A DNA stretch of 42,776 bases from Bacillota bacterium. Lineage in GTDB: Bacteria; Bacillota; Bacilli; Paenibacillales; Paenibacillaceae. The stretch is from positions 1-42,776 of the forward strand of contig JAEWPC010000073.1 of the NCBI GenBank assembly GCA_023460795.1. Direction: 5' to 3'. The notes beneath the pieces are model-generated. The model saw only the letters and a program-made list of their open reading frames with translations. It was not told where the DNA came from and did no database searches. Shown one piece after another: positions 1-8,658 of this stretch; the first letter of the stretch is position 1; each line of letters opens with the position of its first letter. Made by a program: the position numbers and the translations under genes.

Positions 1-58
1 GATTCGAAGCTTCTTGTGCTTATTAGAGAACAATTCGCAGCCGGCCGTAGAACAGTGA

Positions 59-86
59 AACCCCCGCAAACCGGTTCGCGGGGGTT
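59..86 (+). terminator. Putative intrinsic terminator at window start
   Basis: A 9-bp perfect stem (AACCCCCGC / GCGGGGGTT) with a 10-nt loop is followed by GCTGTTT. It would end a plus-strand gene lying left of the window. The T-tract is weak, so termination is inferred. Confidence 0.5.
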
Positions 87-115
87 GCTGTTTACGGAAA
101 CCCTGGTAGATAATT

Positions 116-300
116 GCATGGAATGCCGTTAGTTGGCCCAGAGAGACATTTTTCAGATAAATACCTGCACGGAATACATCCCATAATACCGATTATCGCC
201 GAAATCCTCACTTTTCTTCAAACTAACTGTATTCCATGCAGTTGACGAGTTGGGGGTTGTCGATCCGCTGGAATAACTGCAGTCCGCGCAGTTAGTTAAC
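116..300. repeat. Intergenic repeat, copy A (gene-free stretch 1-334)
   Basis: No gene is convincing between 1 and 334. The stretch holds several related imperfect palindromes: one at 222-244 containing AACTGTATTCCATGCAGTT, a diverged one at 273-296 (AACTGCAGTCCGCGCAGTT), and inverted pieces near 116-138. Read on the minus strand, the order (GATGTATTCCGTGCAGGTA, then a segment ending in GCATTCCATGCA) resembles the intergenic sequence near 19.6 kb. This looks like a dispersed non-coding repeat family, seen here by eye only. Confidence 0.4.
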
Positions 301-334
301 GGTGCTGGTGCTGGTGCTTCTGCCCTTCCACCCC

Positions 335-1540
335 TCACCCCGCCTGTAATCTCCGCCGCCCCGCCGCATAGAAATACGAGGCGCATAGGACGACCATACC
401 CATAACGACGAACAGCGTCGTTCCTCCATAAGAATCCAATAAGTACCCGCCCGCCAATGGTCCGATGAATTGACCGAAGTTGCCGAACGATTGCGCCCCG
501 TAATACGTGCCGCGGAGGCCGTCCGGCGCCAGTTGGTCGAGCAGCAAAGTGCCCGCGGGGTAATTCAGGATCTCCCCTATCGTGAACACGATCATCGAGA
601 CGACGAACCCGAACCAATGGCCCGATACGGCGAAACCGATCAACCCCGCCGCGAACAGCACGTTCCCCGCGTAGATTAATCGAATAGGCTCGATCTTCTC
701 CGCCCATCGAGACAGCGGAATTTGCAGCGTGACGACCGTGACGGCGTTAACGCTCATGAGCGTAGCGAACAGTCGAACGCCTTGCTCGAAGCTGTCTTCG
801 ACGAACTGGGACAGCGTAACGGTCATTTGGCAATAGGCGATGCCGACCACGATGGCGCCGAGAAGGAACAATCTGAGCGTGCGGTCTTGTCGGATGACGC
901 CCCACGCCGAGGCGATCGTAACCTTCGCTTTGGGCGTCCCTTCGATCTTGCGAATGCCGAACGTCAAGAATAAGGCATACAGTACAACTCCATAGAGGAC
1001 GAAGATCAATCCGGTGATGAGGAACGGAAGCGAACCGGTTCCGGTACCGAGCCAAGCGCCTAACAGCGGACCGACGGCCACGCCGATATTCGCGGCCAGA
1101 TACCGCATGGAGAACACGCGGAACCGTCTCTCGGGTACGGTCAAATCCGCCATAAGCGCTTGCGTGACCGGCTCGAACCAAGAGCGGCACAGCCCGTTCG
1201 TAAAGTTAAGCAACAGGAATAATACCGGGTGATGAGCGACCGAGAATCCGAGGAAGACGACCACCCATAGGCACAGCGCCGCGAACATGATCGCGCGCCT
1301 GCCGAGACGGTCGGATAACGCGCCGCCGAAAAATCCGCCGAAAGTGCCGGCCAGCGGACCCGCTCCCGCGACGACCCCGATCATGACCGGGTTCATGTCA
1401 GTCGTGTTCGATAAATATAAGGCAAGGAACGGCAAGCTCATGGAGGTCGCGATTCGCGACAGTCCATGGCCGACGATTAAAGTAAGGACGATCGGATGGT
1501 ATGCGTGCAGCGACTGACGGAATCGGTACAGGATGCTCAA
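335..1540 (-). CDS. MFS transporter (multidrug efflux type)
   Basis: This is an integral membrane protein of about 400 residues with about 12 hydrophobic segments, typical of the major facilitator superfamily. The loop after the second helix has the family motif GGALSDRLGRR (near residue 75). The most likely role is proton-driven export of a small molecule; the substrate cannot be told from sequence. The frame is open to position 1600, but that ATG overlaps a TATAAT -10 box (1599-1604) and cannot be used. An ATG at 1564 has no ribosome binding site. A TTG at 1540 has GGAGA about 10 nt upstream, so I chose it. The gene stands alone, transcribed towards the repeat-rich window start. The family is certain, the start is not. 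Confidence 0.85.
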   Translation of the reverse strand: MSILYRFRQSLHAYHPIVLTLIVGHGLSRIATSMSLPFLALYLSNTTDMNPVMIGVVAGAGPLAGTFGGFFGGALSDRLGRRAIMFAALCLWVVVFLGFSVAHHPVLFLLLNFTNGLCRSWFEPVTQALMADLTVPERRFRVFSMRYLAANIGVAVGPLLGAWLGTGTGSLPFLITGLIFVLYGVVLYALFLTFGIRKIEGTPKAKVTIASAWGVIRQDRTLRLFLLGAIVVGIAYCQMTVTLSQFVEDSFEQGVRLFATLMSVNAVTVVTLQIPLSRWAEKIEPIRLIYAGNVLFAAGLIGFAVSGHWFGFVVSMIVFTIGEILNYPAGTLLLDQLAPDGLRGTYYGAQSFGNFGQFIGPLAGGYLLDSYGGTTLFVVMGMVVLCASYFYAAGRRRLQAG

Positions 1541-1598
1541 AAAGTGCTCATCTCCAGGTGTCATGATGTCGAATGGAATCGATGCTGTCGATTCGCAC

Positions 1599-1626
1599 AT
1601 TATACACCCGGCTATAGCGCAATGAA
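1599..1626 (-). promoter_or_regulatory. Putative sigma-A promoter of the MFS gene
   Basis: On the minus strand a perfect TATAAT (1599-1604) lies 16 nt downstream of a weak TTCATT (1621-1626). Transcription would start near 1592, inside the longest open frame, which argues for one of the internal start codons. Confidence 0.45.
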
Positions 1627-1640
1627 CATTAATAATTTAT

Positions 1641-1682
1641 AAAAAAAAAGAGGCTCTCCCGGAATGAATCCGGGAAAGCCTC
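1641..1682 (-). terminator. Intrinsic terminator of groESL
   Basis: Just after the groEL stop, the minus strand carries a long hairpin (GAGGCT..CCCGG paired with CCGGG..AGCCTC, 1650-1682) followed by nine T residues. This is a textbook rho-independent terminator. Confidence 0.9.
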
Positions 1683-1700
1683 CCAAGCCTTACGGCTTTA

Positions 1701-3338
1701 TTACATCATGTCCATGCCGCCCATGCCGCCCATGCCGCCTGGCATGCCGCCAGCAGCTGCGCCCTTCGGCTCAGGCTTGTCGGCGATGACCGCTTCGGTC
1801 GTCAGGAACACGCTCGCTACGGAAGCCGCGTTCTGAAGCGCGGTACGCGTAACCTTAACCGGATCGATGATGCCGGCTTGGAACATGTTGACCCACTCGC
1901 CGTTAGCGGCGTTATAACCGTTGCCTACAGGCTCGTTCTTCAGGCGCTCGACGATAACGGAGCCTTCTTGGCCCGCGTTAGCCGCGATCGTGCGGATCGG
2001 TTCTTCCAACGCGCGAAGAATGATGTTAACGCCGGTTTTCTCGTCGCCGTCGGCTTTAACCGCAGCAACGGCGTTGTATACGTTCACGAGCGCCGTGCCG
2101 CCGCCGGATACGATGCCTTCTTCGACAGCCGCGCGAGTCGCGTTAAGAGCGTCCTCGATGCGGAGCTTGCGCTCTTTGAGCTCGGTTTCCGTCGCAGCGC
2201 CGACTTTGATTACCGCTACGCCGCCGGCCAATTTAGCCAGACGCTCTTGCAGCTTCTCGCGGTCGAAGTCGGAAGTCGTCTCTTCGATTTGCGCTTTGAT
2301 TTGGCTGACGCGAGCTTGAATGTCAGCCGGATCTCCCGCGCCGTCGACGATGATCGTGTTTTCTTTGGAGACGCGCACTTGGCGTGCCGTACCGAGCTGT
2401 TGGATGCTCGTCGATTTGAGCTCGAGGCCGAGCTCTTCCGTGATCACTTGGCCGCCCGTCAGAGCCGCGATGTCTTGCAGCATCGCTTTGCGGCGATCGC
2501 CGAAGCCAGGCGCTTTAACGGCAACGCAAGTGAACGTGCCGCGAAGACGGTTCACGATCAGCGTCGCTTGCGCTTCGCCTTCTACGTCTTCCGCGATGAT
2601 CAGGAGCTGCTTGCCGGATTGAACGACTTTCTCAAGCACAGGCAAGATCTCTTGGATGTTCGTGATTTTCTTATCCGTGATCAAGATGTACGGGTTCTCG
2701 AGAACCGCGATCATCTTGTCGGTGTCGGTAATCATGTATGGGGAGATGTAGCCGCGGTCGAATTGCATCCCTTCCACGACTTCAAGGTCGGTTTGGAAGC
2801 CTTTCGATTCTTCGACGGTAATAACGCCGTCTTTGCCGACTTTCTCCATCGCGTCGGCGATCAGTTGGCCGACTTCGTCGTCAGCCGCGGAGATCGCAGC
2901 GACTTGCGCGATATCGTTACGGCCTTCGACTTGCTTGGAGATCTCTTGCAATCTCTCGACTGCGGCGCGAACCGCTTTGTCGATGCCTTTGCGGATAACC
3001 ATAGGGTTAGCGCCTGCGGTTACGTTCTTCAAGCCTTCGCGAATCATCGCTTGTGCAAGAACGGTAGCCGTCGTCGTACCGTCGCCGGCAACGTCGTTCG
3101 TCTTCGTCGCGACTTCTTTAACGAGCTGTGCGCCCATGTTCTCGAAGGAATCCTCGAGCTCGATTTCCTTAGCGATCGTAACGCCGTCGTTCGTAATCAG
3201 CGGGGATCCGAATTTTTTCTCCAATACGACGTTGCGGCCTTTCGGTCCAAGCGTTACTTTAACAACGTTCGCAAGCGCGTCTACGCCGCGAAGCATCGCG
3301 CGGCGAGCGTCTTCGCTGAATCTGATTTCTTTAGCCAT
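1701..3338 (-). CDS. groEL: 60-kDa chaperonin GroEL
   Basis: GroEL is the large subunit of the ATP-dependent GroEL/GroES folding chamber in the cytoplasm. The protein is 545 residues, the family's usual length. It starts MAKEIRFSEDARRAM and contains the nucleotide-binding segments TLGPKGRNV and AGDGTTTATV, with a C-terminal Gly-Gly-Met tail ending in GGMDMM. The frame is open nine codons further upstream, but the ATG at 3338 has GGAGG at 3348-3352 and matches every known GroEL start. It is the second gene of the groES-groEL operon, 97 nt downstream of groES, and shares its CIRCE-controlled promoter. A strong terminator follows. The assignment is not in doubt. Confidence 0.99.
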   Translation of the reverse strand: MAKEIRFSEDARRAMLRGVDALANVVKVTLGPKGRNVVLEKKFGSPLITNDGVTIAKEIELEDSFENMGAQLVKEVATKTNDVAGDGTTTATVLAQAMIREGLKNVTAGANPMVIRKGIDKAVRAAVERLQEISKQVEGRNDIAQVAAISAADDEVGQLIADAMEKVGKDGVITVEESKGFQTDLEVVEGMQFDRGYISPYMITDTDKMIAVLENPYILITDKKITNIQEILPVLEKVVQSGKQLLIIAEDVEGEAQATLIVNRLRGTFTCVAVKAPGFGDRRKAMLQDIAALTGGQVITEELGLELKSTSIQQLGTARQVRVSKENTIIVDGAGDPADIQARVSQIKAQIEETTSDFDREKLQERLAKLAGGVAVIKVGAATETELKERKLRIEDALNATRAAVEEGIVSGGGTALVNVYNAVAAVKADGDEKTGVNIILRALEEPIRTIAANAGQEGSVIVERLKNEPVGNGYNAANGEWVNMFQAGIIDPVKVTRTALQNAASVASVFLTTEAVIADKPEPKGAAAGGMPGGMGGMGGMDMM

Positions 3339-3435
3339 CGTTAAGTACCTCCTCAATGAAATCAATTTACGTCGGGCTCGAATGGTCTCACCCTCGAAAA
3401 ATCAATCTTTTATTATCGTTCGATCCTTCGGCGAA

Positions 3436-3720
3436 TTAGCCTACGATCGCGTGGATGTCGCTTTCTTTCATAATCAAGTACTCTTTGCCCTCGTACTTGA
3501 TTTCCGTGCCTGCATATTTGGAGAACAGTACGCGGTCGCCTACTTTAACTTCCAACGCGATCCGTCCGCCGTCCTTGTTCAAGGCGCCAACGCCTACAGC
3601 GACAATCGTTCCTTCTTGCGGCTTTTCTTTAGCCGTGTCCGGCAATACGATTCCGCTCAGCGTCTTTTCTTCTTTCGCGCTCGCTTCAACAAGAACGCGA
3701 TCACCCAAAGGTTTGATCAT
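3436..3720 (-). CDS. groES: 10-kDa co-chaperonin GroES
   Basis: GroES is the heptameric lid that closes the GroEL folding cavity. The protein has 94 residues, the normal size, with the typical beginning MIKPLGDRVLVE, a mobile-loop region (KEEKTLSGIVLPDTAKEKP) and the ending EYLIMKESDIHAIVG. It is the first gene of the operon. A ribosome binding site (GGAGGCA on the minus strand, near 3728-3734) precedes the ATG. The promoter and CIRCE operator lie immediately upstream, so heat-shock control by HrcA is expected from family knowledge. Confidence 0.99.
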   Translation of the reverse strand: MIKPLGDRVLVEASAKEEKTLSGIVLPDTAKEKPQEGTIVAVGVGALNKDGGRIALEVKVGDRVLFSKYAGTEIKYEGKEYLIMKESDIHAIVG

Positions 3721-3772
3721 GAAAATTGCCTCCTTCTCAAATAGGTGTCTGTTGGTGTAACCAACTCATTTG

Positions 3773-3799
3773 TTAGCACTCAATTGTGTTAAGTGCTAA
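3773..3799 (-). promoter_or_regulatory. CIRCE operator (HrcA binding site)
   Basis: TTAGCACTC, a 9-nt spacer and AAGTGCTAA match the CIRCE consensus TTAGCACTC-N9-GAGTGCTAA with one mismatch at the inner base of the right arm. The site sits between the groES promoter and start codon, where the HrcA repressor acts in Firmicutes. hrcA itself is not in the window. Confidence 0.95.
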
Positions 3800-3811
3800 T
3801 AACCATTTTCT

Positions 3812-3840
3812 ATGATACTTATTTTGGATGTTGTTTTCAA
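3812..3840 (-). promoter_or_regulatory. groESL sigma-A promoter
   Basis: On the minus strand TTGAAA (3835-3840) and TATCAT (3812-3817) are separated by exactly 17 nt. Transcription would start just upstream of the CIRCE element, so a bound repressor would block it. Confidence 0.8.
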
Positions 3841-3863
3841 GTCCCCTTTGCGCGAATCCGCAA

Positions 3864-3900
3864 TAAAAAATGCGGACCCGCATCTGAATGCGGATCCGCA
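3864..3900 (-). terminator. Intrinsic terminator downstream of the chemotaxis receptor gene
   Basis: A GC-rich hairpin (TGCGGA..CGCAT paired with ATGCGG..TCCGCA, 3871-3900) is followed on the minus strand by a T-rich run (3864-3870). It separates the receptor gene from the groESL promoter. Confidence 0.85.
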
Positions 3901-3963
3901 CCTCACAGGTACGATTTCCATTGTATCCCATTAGCGGTCGCCCCATTCACGAGGCGGTCCGGC

Positions 3964-5235
3964 TTAGGTTCTGAAGTTCCCGACCAGGCCTTTCAGCTTC
4001 GCAGCCATTGCGCTCAAGCGTTCTGCCGTGCGAGCCATCTCTTCCGTGGACGACAGCTGTTCTTCCGTCATCGCGGACACTTGCTCGGTGAACGAAGCGG
4101 TCTCTTCCGTAATGCGGGCGATATCCTGAATCGATTGGACGACGGAAGAACTTCCGGCCGTCATCTGCTCAACCGATGCCGCTACCTCGACGATATTGCC
4201 CGTCAGCTGGCCGACTTGCTCTACGATATGGCGGAACGTCTCTTCAGCGTTGCGCATGCCGGAGACGGCGGAGAATACGGAGCTCGCGCTCTGCTCGAAC
4301 ATAGCGGCGACTTTGCCGATATCGCCCGACATCGTGCCGATCGTATCGCCGATCTGCACGGCGGATTGCTGCGTCTGGTCCGCGAGCTTGCGGATCTCGC
4401 CGGCGACGACCGCGAAGCCGCGTCCGTGTTCGCCCGCGCGTGCCGCTTCGATCGCGGCGTTAAGCGCCAGCAGGTTCGTCTGGTTCGATACTTCGGATAT
4501 GTAACCGATAACTTCCTGTACTTGCTCGGACTTCTGATTCAAACCTCTGACGATCTCTTGCAGCGACCGGAACGCCGAATCGACTTCGGCGATCTCGTCC
4601 GACGTCGTGCGCAATAGCTCCGACCCGGCTTGAGCGCTGCTGACCGTCGACTGCGCGGCATCGGATACGCCCGTCGTCGTCCCGGCGATCTGGTTCAAGC
4701 CGTCCAGCGTCTCTTGCATAACCGCCGTAATTTCCTGCGATTGAGCGACTTGCGTCTCGGAGCCGGCAGCGACTTTCTCTACCGCTTTGGACACTTCGCT
4801 GCTGACGCGCGCGTTCTCGCTCGCGCCTTGCTGCAGATGCAGCGCCGAAGCTGCAAGCTCTGCCGTGCTGTCGCGGAATTCTTGCATCATCTTCTGCAAA
4901 CCGCTAAGCATCTGGTTCGCCGCATCCGCGAGATCGCCGATCTCGTCCGACGCGTTCACGTGAATTCTGCGAGTCAGATCCCCGCCGGAAGAAGCGATAT
5001 TACGAAGCGTGGAGGTTACGTTGCCGATCGAACCGGATATATTGCGCGAAATCCACATGGCGCCGAATCCGGTCAGTGCGGCAATCGCCACGAAAATGAT
5101 AATCAACTGAGTAAATAAAGCACCGTGATCGGACAATTCCAATTGCGTCACAATCAAGATGAAGCCGATAACCAACAATAACACGATACCCAAATAGCCG
5201 ATCGTCATTTTGCGACCGATTGTCAAATTGCGCAT
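3964..5235 (-). CDS. Methyl-accepting chemotaxis protein without an extracellular sensor domain
   Basis: The 423-residue receptor has two membrane segments (about residues 11-30 and 43-62) separated by only a dozen residues. A short HAMP-like linker follows (about 62-115), then a long coiled-coil signalling domain. The invariant hairpin tip is present (QTNLLALNAAIEAARAGEHG and GFAVVAGEIRKLADQ), which contacts CheA/CheW. Because almost nothing is exposed outside, it probably senses through the membrane or the cytoplasm, or works with a partner. The frame is open to 5322, but the ATG at 5235 has a GGGGGG ribosome binding site and begins MRNLTIGRK, so I chose it. It is a single gene with its own terminator. 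The family is certain, the stimulus unknown. Confidence 0.92.
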   Translation of the reverse strand: MRNLTIGRKMTIGYLGIVLLLVIGFILIVTQLELSDHGALFTQLIIIFVAIAALTGFGAMWISRNISGSIGNVTSTLRNIASSGGDLTRRIHVNASDEIGDLADAANQMLSGLQKMMQEFRDSTAELAASALHLQQGASENARVSSEVSKAVEKVAAGSETQVAQSQEITAVMQETLDGLNQIAGTTTGVSDAAQSTVSSAQAGSELLRTTSDEIAEVDSAFRSLQEIVRGLNQKSEQVQEVIGYISEVSNQTNLLALNAAIEAARAGEHGRGFAVVAGEIRKLADQTQQSAVQIGDTIGTMSGDIGKVAAMFEQSASSVFSAVSGMRNAEETFRHIVEQVGQLTGNIVEVAASVEQMTAGSSSVVQSIQDIARITEETASFTEQVSAMTEEQLSSTEEMARTAERLSAMAAKLKGLVGNFRT

Positions 5236-5372
5236 GCGCCATTCCCCCCGATATGCTCCTGAAAGCCCTTTCTTGAAAGATTGTACCATAATTTCGAATA
5301 TTGGCATATCGAAATTTGGCACATTTTGCGCTACTCAGACCGGGTGTTACGAAGCATGAATACGGACGGCAA

Positions 5373-6152
5373 TCAGCTCTCGGACAGCTGGGTTTCTCTT
5401 TCCTCGCGCGCAGCCAGACGCTTGCGGTACGCCGCTCTCGACAGCAGCACGCTGAACTCGAACAACAGAATGAGCGGGATCGCGACGAGCAAGTCGGAGA
5501 TCACGTCCGGCGGCGTAATCGTCACCCCGACCAAGACCATGACGAACCAAGCGACCCGGCGCATCTTGATGAGCAGGAACGGATTCAATATCCCGATTCG
5601 GGTAAGGAACAGAATGACGATCGGAAGCTCGAACAGAAGCGAGATCGGCAACAGAATATTAAACAGAAAGCTGAAATACTGAGTGACGCCGTACGTCTCG
5701 CTGAGCCCCATGCTCTTGGTCACCTTGGCCGTGAACACGTAAGCCATCGGGAACACGACGTAATAGGCGAAAGATAGGCCGGCCAGGAACATAATCAACG
5801 CTCCGGGTATGTATCTCAGCGTCGCTCTCCGTTCCTTCATCCCGAGCGCGGGCTTAACGAACAACCAAACTTGGAACAGCGTGAAAGGAATCGCCGTGAT
5901 CAGCGAGATGAGGATGGCGAACTTCATATACAGTCCGATCGCGTCCCAAGGCGAGAACACATGGAGATCGAGGTTATCTACCGGCGCGGCTTCGACGAAG
6001 TAATCGAACGAGGGCTTAGCGCCGAATAAGCCGCCGACCAAGCCGACGACGAATACGATAAGACAATAGACTAGCCGTTTGCGCAATTCGCCCAAATGGT
6101 CCATGATCGGCATCCATTCGTCATCGCGCTTAGCCTCTGGACGTTGATTCAT
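5373..6152 (-). CDS. tatC: Twin-arginine translocase subunit TatC
   Basis: TatC is the multi-spanning core of the Tat system. It recognises twin-arginine signal peptides and exports folded proteins. The 259-residue protein has six hydrophobic segments, the N-terminal family motif HLGELRKRL and a conserved stretch with FVKPALGMKERRATL. The frame extends eight codons upstream, but the ATG at 6152 (MNQRPEAK) has GGAGGAAG nine nt upstream. It follows tatA by 94 nt, and a small hairpin (GCAGTAG / CTACTGC) lies between them. In B. subtilis the tatAY-tatCY pair occupies the same place near groESL. Here it ends a probable operon with molybdenum-cofactor genes, whose enzymes are classic Tat substrates. 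Confidence 0.97.
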   Translation of the reverse strand: MNQRPEAKRDDEWMPIMDHLGELRKRLVYCLIVFVVGLVGGLFGAKPSFDYFVEAAPVDNLDLHVFSPWDAIGLYMKFAILISLITAIPFTLFQVWLFVKPALGMKERRATLRYIPGALIMFLAGLSFAYYVVFPMAYVFTAKVTKSMGLSETYGVTQYFSFLFNILLPISLLFELPIVILFLTRIGILNPFLLIKMRRVAWFVMVLVGVTITPPDVISDLLVAIPLILLFEFSVLLSRAAYRKRLAAREERETQLSES

Positions 6153-6246
6153 TGTATGGCTTCCTCCATGCGACAAGAAGGCTGCCCCTTCGCAGTAGAA
6201 CTACTGCTAGAGAGACAGCCCCTGCTCGTATGCTTGTTAGGTTTCG

Positions 6247-6489
6247 TTACTCTGGAAGACGGCGTTCCGACTTCGGCAGTTCACTCTCTTGCGGCGTTAC
6301 GTCTACGCGGTTCGCGTTCGCGCTGGCGCCGCGATCCTTAGATTCTTCCATCAAATCGTTGGCGCCCTTCTTGAATTCGCGAAGCGTCCGTCCGAATGCG
6401 CGGCCGAGCTCCGGCAGCTTATTCGGTCCGAACAGCAAGAGCGCGATCAATACGAGCAGGATAATGCCCGATGCTCCAATACCACCCAT
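6247..6489 (-). CDS. tatA: Twin-arginine translocase subunit TatA
   Basis: TatA oligomerises to form the export path of the Tat system. The 80-residue protein shows the family layout: one N-terminal membrane helix (about residues 6-20), the hinge FGPNKLPELGRAFGRTLREFKKG with its amphipathic helix, and a charged, variable tail. The start has GGAGG eight nt upstream. It is directly followed by tatC. The 50-nt gap to the upstream molybdopterin-binding gene suggests co-transcription. Confidence 0.97.
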   Translation of the reverse strand: MGGIGASGIILLVLIALLLFGPNKLPELGRAFGRTLREFKKGANDLMEESKDRGASANANRVDVTPQESELPKSERRLPE

Positions 6490-6539
6490 GTGCCTAACCT
6501 CCGTTCCTCATCTTGTTGTATTCCCTCGTGTACGTGTAT

Positions 6540-7601
6540 TCAGCAACGATACAGTCCGCCATAACCCATACCGACGATATCCTCTTTAACGATCGTGTCT
6601 CCTGCTAGTATACGCGGCAATAATACGTCGAATGACGTGTAAGGATCGTGCATGACGCATCCCGGCAAGCCAAAAATCGGTACTCCTCGCAAATAGCCGA
6701 ACAGCAGCATCGATCCCGGCAGCATCGGCGTACCGTAGCTGACGATCTCCGTGCCCGCCGCCGCGATGGCGCCCGGCGTGCGATCGTCGGGATCTACCGA
6801 CATTCCGCCTGTTACCAGTATCATATCATACCCTTGTTGCAGGAAGTAGTGAATATCCTTGACAATTGTTTGTCTGTCATCGGGAGCGAAACGCTGCTCC
6901 GCGACTTCCGAACCGAGCGAATCTAACTTCTCTCGCACGGCCGGACCGAATTTGTCTTGGATTCGTCCGGTGTACACTTCCGTGCCCGTCGTCAGCAAGC
7001 CGACTTTCATCTGGCGGAGCGAACGCACCCGGATCGGACTAGCGCCGTGCTGCTCCCGATAGCGTTCCGCGATTCGCTCGACCTCCAGCACCTTGAGCTC
7101 GGGCACGATGAGCGGAATCGCCCGAGTCGCCGCAATCGCATCGCCCGGCTGAACGACCCGATGGTTCGTTACGGTGGCTAATGCGATATCGCCTAGCCGG
7201 TTGATCTCGTCGACGACTACCCGATCGACGCAGGCCAAGCCCCGAATATCGGTTTTAATCGTCACTTTGCCTTCATGCGGCTCCCCGTACCCCGTATGTT
7301 CTCCGCCGAGCGCGACCGCCATGCGGTGCGCCGCGTCGTCCTCGTGAAGGTCGGTCTTGGCCAGTTCGATAACGTATAAATTCTCTTTGCCGATGTCTTT
7401 CAATTTCGGGATATCTTCGTTCGTAACGACATGGCCTTTGCGAAACAACCGTCCCTTGAACTGGCCGGGCACGATCTGCGTCAGATCGTGGGCAAGCACC
7501 ATGCCGACAGCGTCATCCGTACTCACTTCGCGAACGATCGAATCGCTGATTCGGGACGCGCGCGAATTCGTTGCCGAGTCGCTCTCTATCGGATCCTTCA
7601 T
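6540..7601 (-). CDS. Molybdopterin-binding protein (short MoeA-like)
   Basis: The 353-residue protein carries the MoaB/Mog/MoeA molybdopterin-binding fold in its second half: KVGLLTTGTEVYTGRIQDKFGP, then DMILVTGGMSVDPDDRTP and a C-terminal FGLPGCVMHD segment. The first half resembles the MoeA linker domains but is shorter than in a full MoeA (about 400 residues). It may insert molybdate into adenylylated molybdopterin or bind the cofactor for a specific enzyme. Its start overlaps the mogA stop (ATGA), so the two are translationally coupled, and AAGGGA supplies the ribosome binding site. I am sure of the fold, not of a full MoeA activity. Confidence 0.85.
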   Translation of the reverse strand: MKDPIESDSATNSRASRISDSIVREVSTDDAVGMVLAHDLTQIVPGQFKGRLFRKGHVVTNEDIPKLKDIGKENLYVIELAKTDLHEDDAAHRMAVALGGEHTGYGEPHEGKVTIKTDIRGLACVDRVVVDEINRLGDIALATVTNHRVVQPGDAIAATRAIPLIVPELKVLEVERIAERYREQHGASPIRVRSLRQMKVGLLTTGTEVYTGRIQDKFGPAVREKLDSLGSEVAEQRFAPDDRQTIVKDIHYFLQQGYDMILVTGGMSVDPDDRTPGAIAAAGTEIVSYGTPMLPGSMLLFGYLRGVPIFGLPGCVMHDPYTSFDVLLPRILAGDTIVKEDIVGMGYGGLYRC

Positions 7602-8092
7602 AGGTCTTTATCCCTTCGCATACCCTTGACTTGCTCCATCGCTTCGGGCAGCATGTCCATGATCGCCATCAAATGCTCGCTGACGCCTTTCGGATCGCCG
7701 GGCAAGTTCACGATCAGCGCGTTGCCGCGAATGGCGCACACGCCGCGGAACAGCATGCCCATGCGGGAACGCTGCATCTCCGCAGCACGCATCGTCTCTG
7801 CCATGCCCGGTATGACGCGTTCCGCGATCTTCAGCGTCGCCTCGGGCGTAACATCCCTAAGCCCGAGCCCGGTGCCTCCGGTCGTCAGCACAAGATCGGC
7901 TTGATAATAATCCGCCATCTCGATCAACGCGGCGCGAATTTCATCCTGGTCGTCCGGAACGATGCGATAATCGACGATGTCGCCGCCAAGCTCTTCCTCG
8001 ACGAGCTCCCGGACGACCTGCGCGCTCGTATCCTCCCGCTCTCCGCGCGATCCTTTGTCGCTTGCGGTCAATAGGGCTACTTTCCAACGCAT
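7598..8092 (-). CDS. mogA: Molybdenum cofactor biosynthesis protein MogA/MoaB
   Basis: MogA/MoaB-type proteins adenylylate molybdopterin before molybdenum insertion. The 164-residue protein is a single-domain member: VALLTASDKGSRGEREDTS at the N-terminus, the substrate loop LVLTTGGTGLGLRDVTPEA (near residues 85-103) and NLPGDPKGVSEHL near the C-terminus. It lies between moaC and the MoeA-like gene, overlapping the latter by four bases. MogA and MoaB cannot be separated by sequence alone. Confidence 0.93.
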   Translation of the reverse strand: MRWKVALLTASDKGSRGEREDTSAQVVRELVEEELGGDIVDYRIVPDDQDEIRAALIEMADYYQADLVLTTGGTGLGLRDVTPEATLKIAERVIPGMAETMRAAEMQRSRMGMLFRGVCAIRGNALIVNLPGDPKGVSEHLMAIMDMLPEAMEQVKGMRRDKDL

Positions 8093-8125
8093 CTCTTTAT
8101 CCCCCGCTCCCCTGAATACGGCTGA

Positions 8126-8629
8126 TTATTGGTCTTGTCGCATCGAATCGGCGATATAATCGCCGCTCTTGCCGCCGGTCTTCGACAGCAACGCGATCGG
8201 ACCGACGATCATATCCTTCTGTATCGCCTTGCACATATCGTAGACGGTCAACGCTGCGGCGGATACGGCGGTCAACGCCTCCATCTCAACTCCCGTTCGA
8301 CCGGTCGTCTTCACTTCAGCTTGTATATATAACGTATCGATGCCGTTATCGGTAAAAGATAGATTCACGCCGGTAAGCGGCAACGGGTGGCACATCGGAA
8401 TCCAATCGGAAGTCCGTTTGGCCGCTTGAATGCCCGCGATCTGCGCGACGGCCAGCACGTCTCCTTTGGCAACCTTGCCTTCCTGAATTCGCGCCAGCGT
8501 ATCCGGTGCCATCGTCACTTGTCCTTGCGCGACGGCGATTCTGGCGGTCACCGCCTTATCGGTCACATCCACCATCGTCGCCCTGCCTTGTTCATTGAAA
8601 TGTGTCAAACGATCGTTCGGTTGCGTCAT
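8126..8629 (-). CDS. moaC: Cyclic pyranopterin monophosphate synthase MoaC
   Basis: MoaC acts with MoaA in the first stage of molybdenum cofactor synthesis, forming cyclic pyranopterin monophosphate. The 167-residue protein is full length and shows the family features LTHFNEQGRATMVDVTDK, the segment IPMCHPLPLTGV with the catalytic-site His/Pro residues, and TGVEMEALTAVSAAALTVYDMCKA. moaA is not in the window. In B. subtilis moaC also sits next to ydiF. Confidence 0.97.
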   Translation of the reverse strand: MTQPNDRLTHFNEQGRATMVDVTDKAVTARIAVAQGQVTMAPDTLARIQEGKVAKGDVLAVAQIAGIQAAKRTSDWIPMCHPLPLTGVNLSFTDNGIDTLYIQAEVKTTGRTGVEMEALTAVSAAALTVYDMCKAIQKDMIVGPIALLSKTGGKSGDYIADSMRQDQ

Positions 8630-8658
8630 GCGTTATACTCCTTCTCTCGGCGTATAGG

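Noticed and set aside
1878..3344. 488-codon plus-strand open frame opposite groEL
   Set aside because: It is the antisense shadow of a GC-rich, highly conserved gene, with no ribosome binding site or recognisable domain.
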